Source: a virus. Taken from it: 34,432 bases of DNA. Both the position numbers and the translations under genes were made by a program. Under the pieces are notes generated by a model. It ran no database searches. It was not told the origin of the DNA and saw only the letters and a program-made list of their open reading frames with translations. The stretch covers positions 1 to 34,432 of the IMG/VR virus record IMGVR_UViG_3300046692_000298. One strand, given 5' to 3'. Below, one piece after another: positions 29,554 through 34,432 of this stretch; within the stretch, counting starts at the first letter, position 1; each line of letters opens with the position of its first letter.

Positions 29554-29913
29554 ATGAACATGAACGATTGGACCAACATGATTGAGCAAACCCGCCAAGC
29601 GATCGCCCGGTATGAGCGTGCGGGCGAAGCGCTGCGCGGGGTGGTGCTGGGGCAGGGCTATGTGGTCGTGTGCCAAGGCTTAACGCTGGCCTTCGACATC
29701 GAGGACGGCGTGGCGATGAACCCGCGCACGGCCGACCCGCAAAAGGCGACCCGCTTCACGTTGGAAGACGCGGCGCGGGTGGCAAAGCTGGTCAAGAACG
29801 GCAACGGCACGGTAGGGGAGGTGGTGCACGTCCGCCACGCGATCGTTGATGCCATACTTGAGCAAAAGGAGCTGTTGACCATGTTGGAAGCACATACCAA
29901 CAAGGCATCATAA
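29554..29913 (+). CDS. Hypothetical 119-aa protein
   Basis: I do not recognise this protein. It starts with a helical part (WTNMIEQTRQAIARYERAGE), continues with a short beta-like core (GYVVVCQGLTLAFDIEDGVA) and ends in helices (RHAIVDAILEQKELLTMLEA). A ribosome site (AGGAGAAGG) precedes the ATG at 29554; a second in-frame ATG is at 29560. It is monocistronic between two promoters of the TTGATATCAA type, just upstream of parA. A role in plasmid maintenance or phage exclusion is inferred only from position and shared regulation. Confidence 0.7.
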   Translation: MNMNDWTNMIEQTRQAIARYERAGEALRGVVLGQGYVVVCQGLTLAFDIEDGVAMNPRTADPQKATRFTLEDAARVAKLVKNGNGTVGEVVHVRHAIVDAILEQKELLTMLEAHTNKAS

Positions 29914-29923
29914 AGGCATTAAG

Positions 29924-29952
29924 TTGATATCAATTCGGTATTAATCTACAAT
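29924..29952 (+). promoter_or_regulatory. Promoter/operator of parA
   Basis: TTGATA (29924-29929), 17 bp, TACAAT (29947-29952); the -35 is inside the palindrome TTGATATCAA (29924-29933). It precedes the parA start at 29986. Same design as the other two promoters, with a shorter palindrome. Confidence 0.8.
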
Positions 29953-29985
29953 CGACATGCAATATTCTTAATAGGAAAAAAGACA

Positions 29986-30636
29986 ATGGCAATTTACGCG
30001 GTAGCAAACAAAAAAGGCGGCGTCGGTAAGTCCACCACTTCGGTGCAGCTCGTGACCGGCCTCTCGCTCCTGGGCCGCCGTGTGTGGGGCGTGGACGGTG
30101 ACGACGAACAGACGTCGATGCACCTGGCGCTGACCGCACGCATTGAAGCCGGCCTGGCCGGTATCGCCTCGGCCCCGCTCACTGACGGCCAGTCGATGCG
30201 CGCCCAGGTCAAGCTGTTGGCGGCGAACTTCGATGATGTGGTGATCGACGTTGGCGCGAAGGATTCGGGCGCTATGCGCGCCGCGCTGTCCCTGTGTGAC
30301 GTGATGGTGTTCCCGTTCGCGCCTCGCTCCTTCGACGTTTGGGCCTTTGAGAACACCGTCAACCTGGCGCGCGAAATGCAAGCCATCAACGATTTCAAGG
30401 TACTGGCCTTCTTGAACAAGGCCGATCCTACCGGCCAGGACGCCGATAACAAGGCGTCTATCGAGTACGTGTCGCAATATGGTTTCCCGATCGCCACCGC
30501 ACGCCTGGGCGATCGCAAGGCCTTCTCTCATGCCAGCGCGGCCGGCCGGCATATCAGCGAATTCAAGGACGCGCCGCCGGCGGCGAAACTGGAAATGGAA
30601 GCGCTGTTAGAAGAAATCATTGCGGCATCGAAGTAA
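29986..30636 (+). CDS. parA: ParA partition ATPase (type Ib-like)
   Basis: This 216-aa Walker-type ATPase belongs to the short ParA class without an N-terminal DNA-binding domain. The deviant Walker A KKGGVGKST is at residues 9-17. Further motifs are VWGVDGDDEQTS and FDDVVIDVGAKDSGAMRAAL (Walker B), then FLNKADPTGQDAD. With its centromere-binding partner it moves plasmid copies to daughter cells. It starts 33 bp after a TACAAT box, with AGGAAAA upstream, and is followed 40 bp later by the RHH partner. This gene order and the size class fit ParA/ParG-type systems, in which the small partner also represses the operon. Confidence 0.92.
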   Translation: MAIYAVANKKGGVGKSTTSVQLVTGLSLLGRRVWGVDGDDEQTSMHLALTARIEAGLAGIASAPLTDGQSMRAQVKLLAANFDDVVIDVGAKDSGAMRAALSLCDVMVFPFAPRSFDVWAFENTVNLAREMQAINDFKVLAFLNKADPTGQDADNKASIEYVSQYGFPIATARLGDRKAFSHASAAGRHISEFKDAPPAAKLEMEALLEEIIAASK

Positions 30637-30676
30637 TACCAACATACAATCAATACGATATTTGAGAGGTATCAAC

Positions 30677-30997
30677 ATGGCATCTAAGATTATGGGTAAA
30701 CCTGGCTCTGCGGGCGTGCCGCAGTTGAAACCAGGCGTGACGGAGGACCAGGTGGCCGCGATCATCGCCGGCGCACCGGATGGCGCGAAGTCGTCGCCGG
30801 CGGCCGCTGCGGCTTCGCCGCGGCCTTCCGTGGTGGCGAGCGGCGCCAGGAAAAAGCCTATCAGCTTGACGATCGACGCGAACATTTTGGCCGAGCTGGA
30901 CCGCAAGGCCGCCGCCCTGGGATTGAGCCGCGCCGCCGCCTTCGCTTTGGCCGTTTCCCGGTTCATTGCGAACGAAGAACGCGAAGCCAGCCGATAG
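30677..30997 (+). CDS. Ribbon-helix-helix partition partner (ParG/ParB-like)
   Basis: This 106-aa protein has a flexible Ala/Pro/Ser-rich N-terminal half and a C-terminal ribbon-helix-helix: strand KKPISLTIDANILAELDRKA and helices ALGLSRAAAFALAVSRFIA. That is the plan of ParG/Omega-type centromere-binding proteins, where the tail stimulates ParA and the RHH binds DNA repeats and represses the par promoter. A GAGAGG ribosome site lies upstream. I infer that it binds the TTGATATCAA palindromes. It is followed 10 bp later by the 77-aa gene. Confidence 0.8.
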   Translation: MASKIMGKPGSAGVPQLKPGVTEDQVAAIIAGAPDGAKSSPAAAAASPRPSVVASGARKKPISLTIDANILAELDRKAAALGLSRAAAFALAVSRFIANEEREASR

Positions 30998-31007
30998 GGA
31001 GGACGAC

Positions 31008-31241
31008 ATGGGCATGACCGCATCGCAGCTTGATCGACTGGACGAAATCGCCCAGGACGTGCGCAACGGTAACGAGGAACGGGTAGGCGTGCTGTCCACC
31101 GGGGAAAAGCTGTATGTCGCCCTGGCGGGGAACAGCGCGGCGCTGCTGGCCCGCTTGGACTACTCGATACCGGAGGCTATCGCCCGCGTGGGGGATGACG
31201 ACATACGCGCGCTGGTCCAGCGTTGGCAGTATCGAGGCTAG
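31008..31241 (+). CDS. Hypothetical 77-aa protein of the par operon
   Basis: I do not recognise this protein. It is a helical, acidic polypeptide (SQLDRLDEIAQDVRNGNEER and KLYVALAGNSAALLARLDYS, ending VGDDDIRALVQRWQY). GGGAGG lies at a good distance before the ATG at 31008. It is third in the parA-RHH-77 aa cluster and ends shortly before a strong terminator, so it is probably expressed with the partition genes. A maintenance or copy-control role is only suggested by position. Confidence 0.7.
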   Translation: MGMTASQLDRLDEIAQDVRNGNEERVGVLSTGEKLYVALAGNSAALLARLDYSIPEAIARVGDDDIRALVQRWQYRG

Positions 31242-31312
31242 GGTAACAACCAGGATGCCGCCAGGCGCGGCGAAAGGGGAGGTGGCCGCAGGACGCGGCG
31301 TACCAAAAAGAG

Positions 31313-31342
31313 AAGGGCCGCTATCTACAGCGGCCCTTTTTT
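31313..31342. terminator. Bidirectional intrinsic terminator between par operon and primase operon
   Basis: Arms AAGGGCCGCT (31313-31322) and AGCGGCCCTT (31329-31338) pair perfectly around a 6-base loop and are followed by T residues to 31342. An A-rich run (AAAAAGAG) on the left makes it active in the other direction as well. It separates the rightward par genes from the leftward 84-aa gene, whose TAA it touches. Confidence 0.93.
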
Positions 31343-31595
31343 ATGCGCGCCGCTGCGCCATGAACTGGCGGCGGGCTTGCACCTGGTCGGCCGCGATCGG
31401 GGCGACCCTGGCGCATTCCCTGGGACACTCGGCCGAGTGCCAGGTGGCGGTGGGCAGTTCCGCATATGCGCACCGCCCCATGCCCAGGGTGATGTACATG
31501 CGGTCCAGCTCGCGTTGCGTTTCGTTGCTGCCGTTCGCTTTGCGCGGCCGCAGGGTGAAATGCTTGCAGGTGATGCAGCGGGTAGGCTCGGTCAT
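31341..31595 (-). CDS. Hypothetical Cys-rich 84-aa protein after the primase
   Basis: The function is not recognised. It has a CxxC near the start (TRCITCKHFTLRPRK) and further cysteines in GRCAYAELP and SAECPRECARV, a pattern that could bind zinc. The C-terminus is helical (AADQVQARRQFMAQRR). It begins 12 bp after the primase/helicase stop and is the last gene of that leftward operon before the bidirectional terminator. Small Cys-rich proteins of this sort often follow phage primase genes. Confidence 0.7.
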   Translation of the reverse strand: MTEPTRCITCKHFTLRPRKANGSNETQRELDRMYITLGMGRCAYAELPTATWHSAECPRECARVAPIAADQVQARRQFMAQRRA

Positions 31596-31606
31596 GGTTC
31601 CCCCGC

Positions 31607-34351
31607 TCACTTGTCGCTGATGGACACGGACAGGCCGAACTTGCCCAGGGCATCCAGGGAAAGCGCCGTCAGGTGGCCTACGCGGCGGGTGTAGATGGTC
31701 CGCTCCACGTCGCCGCCCACGATGATGCCGGCCTGGTCGAGCTGGCGTTTGAACACGGCCGATGTCTTGACCGGCAAGCTGTTCCACTTGTCCCGCAAAT
31801 GGCTGGAGTGCGCGATGTGGTCCATGATGTGGCCGGTGCGGATCAACAGACACTCCTTTTCCTCCACCTTGTCGAACTTGTACGGGTGCTTGAAGCTGCC
31901 GGCGTCGATCTCGGACAGAACGGTTTCCATGATCCAGACCCACGGCGAGCGGTCGGCGCTCGATTCGGACAGGTGAGAATTCATTTCCGCGATCAGGTCG
32001 GGGCCGAAGTCGCCCTCGCGGTAGTCCATGCCGGCGAACTCGGCCAGGTAACGCCAGGCGAGCATCACGGCCGCGTAGTTGCCGGCCATCCGTTTCGCGC
32101 CCTCGTCGGTGCCGCCGGCGCGGCTTTTCGTCAGGCAGTAGTCGCGCAGCTCGGCGTACTTCGCCAGCACGTCCATCTTGTTCAAGCCGGCCAGGAATTG
32201 CAGCCATTGGCGGACAGGGAAGCGCGGCAGATCGTCCGGCATCATCGGTCCTTTCTTCCCGGTCAGGTTGGTGCGCACCAGCTTGCCCAGGAGGCTACGC
32301 ACCGGCACGTCCTCGCCGGCGAGCATGACCGGCGCGGACAGCAGATATTCGGTCATCTCGGCACCGCGCTTGGTCACGGTGTATTGGTAGTTCTCTTGCA
32401 GGAGGCCCACGGCCTTGTCAATCACGTCTTGGCGGCGCGCGCTCAGTTCTTCCCAGCCTACCGGGTGGCTGGTGTGGCTGATGCTCGTCAGCAAGCGGAA
32501 CTCGGTTTGCAGCGACTGGCCGGAAAACATCGTGAAATTGATGGTGCGCTCCAGGCGCTTAATCAGGGTGGACTTACCGGCGCTCTTGTCGGCTTGCACG
32601 GTCATGTGCGGCCAGAATCCCAGCAGCGCTTTCATGTGGCCGCCCAAGGCCCATACGAGGGGCATAGAGGCCGCGTTTTGTTTAAAGGTGGTCTGGTATG
32701 CCTTGATGACTTTCGCCGCGTCCTGGTGCGGTCCTGATGGGAATGTGAGGTTGTGGTAGGGGCATTGCTTCTCGGCCTCGGTGAAATAGCAGTCTGGCCC
32801 CTCGTTGACGATCAGCGCGCCGTCGCGCCAGGCCAGGCCCACGTAGTTCGCCGCGTTGCGTGCGCCCAGGTGCGCGGTGCGCTCCAAGATGTTGACCATG
32901 CGCGAGAACTCGGCCGGCTTCCAGATCGGGCCGAACTTGCCCCATTGCTGCGTGTTGTGGAGCTGGTCGTCAAGCAGCACCTTGCGGGTGAGCTGCGGGC
33001 CGTGGCGCGGCGTCTGCACCGTCACGGCAAAGTAGACGCTTGGCGACTGGTCTTTGTCGCCGGTCATGGTGGCGGAGGCGCTGGCGACGGAAACACGGCT
33101 CAGCGAGGCGATGCGGAAGCCGGCCAGGTCTTGCAGCAGGGGCGTTTCTTCTCCCGTTTCGTCGTTCTTGCTCATGCGGGCGATATAGCTGGTGAAGTCC
33201 AGGCGGGTGCGGAATTTCCAGTATTGGGCGAAGTCATGCGCCGGCAGGAACACGCGCGGCTTGCCCTTCCTGGTGATGTCGCCGGCCTGGCCGGCGATCA
33301 GCCACGGCTCGTACTGGTCCAGCAGCTTTGCCAGGGCGGCCGCGCCCAGCTCTTGCAGCACGTCGTTGGCGTCGTTGATGCTCTCGCCGTCGCCGTTCTT
33401 CCACTCCACCTGGTCAACGATCACGGCGCTGATGTTCAGGGCCGTGAGGCGGTCATACAACGCCCACGCGGCTTCAGGGCCAGGGCGGCGGCCGGCCTGG
33501 TGGTGGCCCTCGGGGAAGGGCTCGTCGTTGTCCATGCAAATGACGACTTGCTTACCCTTGAGGAAGGCGAAGTCGATCAGGTTCACATTGCCGATGCCGC
33601 GAATAGCAAAGCTGGCGGCGAAGGGGATAGCGCAACTGTCGATCGACAGGGCGTTGATGGCGCTTTCCACGATAAAGACGCGCTGCGCTCGATCGAGCTT
33701 GCGCTGGTCGGCCGTCCAGCCTATGCCGTCCTTTGCGCCGTGGCTCTGCGTCTTGACATCGCCATTGCGCGCCGGCTCGAAGAAACGCATGTCCACGCCA
33801 ACTACTTGCAGCGTGTCGGCGTCGCGCACCAGGAAGGCTGCAGCCGGCCCGCCGTAGCCCACCTGGCCCTCGTTCACCTTCGTGCTGGTCCAGTCGTTGT
33901 AGCCGATCGTCTTGGCCTTCATGGCTGCTTCTATGGCGGCGTCGGTGATGCCCCGGCCCTTCAGGTACTCGCGCGCCTTCTCCCGGCTGTTGACGCATTT
34001 TTCCGCGATGAAGTCCAAGGTGGTTTGCGGCCGCTTCTCCTGGGCCGGCGCGGGCTTGTCGTAGGCGATGCCGTAGGCGTCGTGCAGGTACTTCATGGCC
34101 TCGCTGACGCTGCAACCGTGGGCCAACATGACCAGGTCAACACAGGAGCCGCCGACGTCCACCTGGCTGTGGTCCTTCCAGCCGGTGCCGCGCTCCGGGT
34201 GGTCTACAAAGATCGAGAGGGAGGGGTGTTTGTCGGCGTGGCCTGGCGAGTGGTACAGCGCCTTGTCGCCGCCTGGTGCGCGTTTGATGCCCAGCCGCGC
34301 GGCCAGGTCGTGCAAGTCGATAAGCTGCTTCAGTTTGTTGATGTCTGCCAT
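31607..34351 (-). CDS. TOPRIM primase/helicase replication protein, 914 aa
   Basis: The protein combines a CHC2-like N-terminal zinc-finger region (residues about 33-75; HSPGHADKHPSLSIF and CVDLVMLAHGCS), a TOPRIM domain (VFIVESAINALSID at 225-238 with its Glu, then ICMDNDE at 271-277 with the DxD), and a DUF927-like ATPase/helicase half with P-loop ADKSAGKST at 587-595. The first Cys of the CHC2 motif is replaced by Tyr, so the zinc site is incomplete. It should make primers and unwind DNA in lytic (and perhaps plasmid) replication, in place of P2's rolling-circle protein A. A duplicated 11-base word (34351-34374) lies immediately upstream. The end of the 109-aa gene would precede it on a circle. 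Confidence 0.9.
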   Translation of the reverse strand: MADINKLKQLIDLHDLAARLGIKRAPGGDKALYHSPGHADKHPSLSIFVDHPERGTGWKDHSQVDVGGSCVDLVMLAHGCSVSEAMKYLHDAYGIAYDKPAPAQEKRPQTTLDFIAEKCVNSREKAREYLKGRGITDAAIEAAMKAKTIGYNDWTSTKVNEGQVGYGGPAAAFLVRDADTLQVVGVDMRFFEPARNGDVKTQSHGAKDGIGWTADQRKLDRAQRVFIVESAINALSIDSCAIPFAASFAIRGIGNVNLIDFAFLKGKQVVICMDNDEPFPEGHHQAGRRPGPEAAWALYDRLTALNISAVIVDQVEWKNGDGESINDANDVLQELGAAALAKLLDQYEPWLIAGQAGDITRKGKPRVFLPAHDFAQYWKFRTRLDFTSYIARMSKNDETGEETPLLQDLAGFRIASLSRVSVASASATMTGDKDQSPSVYFAVTVQTPRHGPQLTRKVLLDDQLHNTQQWGKFGPIWKPAEFSRMVNILERTAHLGARNAANYVGLAWRDGALIVNEGPDCYFTEAEKQCPYHNLTFPSGPHQDAAKVIKAYQTTFKQNAASMPLVWALGGHMKALLGFWPHMTVQADKSAGKSTLIKRLERTINFTMFSGQSLQTEFRLLTSISHTSHPVGWEELSARRQDVIDKAVGLLQENYQYTVTKRGAEMTEYLLSAPVMLAGEDVPVRSLLGKLVRTNLTGKKGPMMPDDLPRFPVRQWLQFLAGLNKMDVLAKYAELRDYCLTKSRAGGTDEGAKRMAGNYAAVMLAWRYLAEFAGMDYREGDFGPDLIAEMNSHLSESSADRSPWVWIMETVLSEIDAGSFKHPYKFDKVEEKECLLIRTGHIMDHIAHSSHLRDKWNSLPVKTSAVFKRQLDQAGIIVGGDVERTIYTRRVGHLTALSLDALGKFGLSVSISDK

Positions 34352-34374
34352 TTCGTGATGCTCTTTCGTGATGC
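34351..34374. repeat. Two direct repeats at the primase start
   Basis: TTTCGTGATGC occurs at 34351-34361 and 34364-34374, 13 bp apart, overlapping the first base of the primase ATG on the other strand. The inner copy includes the probable ribosome site (AAAGAG on the minus strand). It may be an operator, or a small tandem duplication without function. Confidence 0.5.
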
Positions 34375-34398
34375 CTTGTTTACTGCCCAGACGAACGG

Positions 34399-34426
34399 CG
34401 TTTCGCCGCCAGGTGGCGGCGAAACG
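34399..34426. repeat. Perfect inverted repeat at the right end
   Basis: Arms CGTTTCGCCGCCA (34399-34411) and TGGCGGCGAAACG (34414-34426) are perfect complements with only GG between them. The 25 bases from 34406 equal the first 25 of the window. There is no T-run, so it is not a classical terminator. It would sit between the 109-aa gene and the primase gene on a circular map and could attenuate transcription or bind a dimeric protein. Confidence 0.75.
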
Positions 34427-34432
34427 GCGGGG

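Noticed and set aside
34399-34426. Telomere of an N15-like linear phage-plasmid
   Set aside because: The palindrome is suggestive, but no protelomerase-sized gene is present and the two ends share a simple overlap, so circularity is the simpler explanation.
1-34432. tRNA or rRNA genes
   Set aside because: I saw no stretch with a convincing T-arm and acceptor pairing and no ribosomal RNA sequence by eye; a covariance search was not possible.

Overview
The window looks like one essentially complete genome of a P2-type temperate myophage that is built to live as a plasmid (a phage-plasmid). The base composition is GC-rich. The gene set (Ogr activator, a DNA methyltransferase lodged between tail genes S and V, DUF551-like and papain-like accessory genes) fits the P2-like phages of Burkholderiales, so a betaproteobacterial host is the best guess. 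That host call is inferred from gene content only.

Layout. Positions 42-900 carry a leftward early operon (small ribbon-helix-helix protein, Ogr-type late activator, 109-aa unknown). It faces a rightward CI/S24-type repressor (1002-1670). A leftward operon at 1651-3157 holds two small zinc-ribbon-type proteins and a serine recombinase, placed where P2 carries its integrase. From 3318 to 15587 are the leftward tail genes: D, U, T, E with its -1 frameshift extension E', FII and FI, then an adhesin/host-interaction block (143-aa papain-like protein, 158 aa, 64 aa, 355-aa glycine-rich protein, 109 aa), then H, I, J, W and V. A rightward methyltransferase (15759-16511) separates these from leftward S, R, the nested spanin pair, endolysin, two holin candidates, X, L, M, N and O (16552-22849). 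The divergent terminase ATPase and portal (22999-25808) complete the virion genes.

The region 25854-31241 is the plasmid and accessory part. It holds a RepL-type initiator with its own repeats, a roughly 2-kb stretch without credible genes but rich in hairpins and repeats, a PP-loop (PAPS-reductase-like) gene pair, an unknown 119-aa gene, ParA, a ribbon-helix-helix ParB/ParG-like partner, and a 77-aa protein. A leftward 84-aa protein and a 914-aa TOPRIM primase/helicase (31341-34351) finish the window. The first 25 bases recur at the right end inside a perfect palindrome. On a circle the early operon would therefore read ogr, 109-aa gene, primase.

How it works together (inference). No integrase is visible. 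RepL and ParA plus the RHH protein would keep the prophage as a low-copy plasmid, the serine recombinase would resolve multimers, and the primase/helicase would drive lytic replication. The repressor has lost both S24 catalytic residues, so it is probably not induced by RecA-stimulated self-cleavage. Three accessory/partition promoters share one architecture, a -35 inside a TTGATATCAA palindrome, 17 bp, then TACAAT, pointing to a single regulon probably controlled by the RHH partition protein. P2-like phages with a plasmid prophage are known (Burkholderia phage KS14, from memory). The shared-operator regulon, the double-dead CI and the structured non-coding region are the parts I would look at first.
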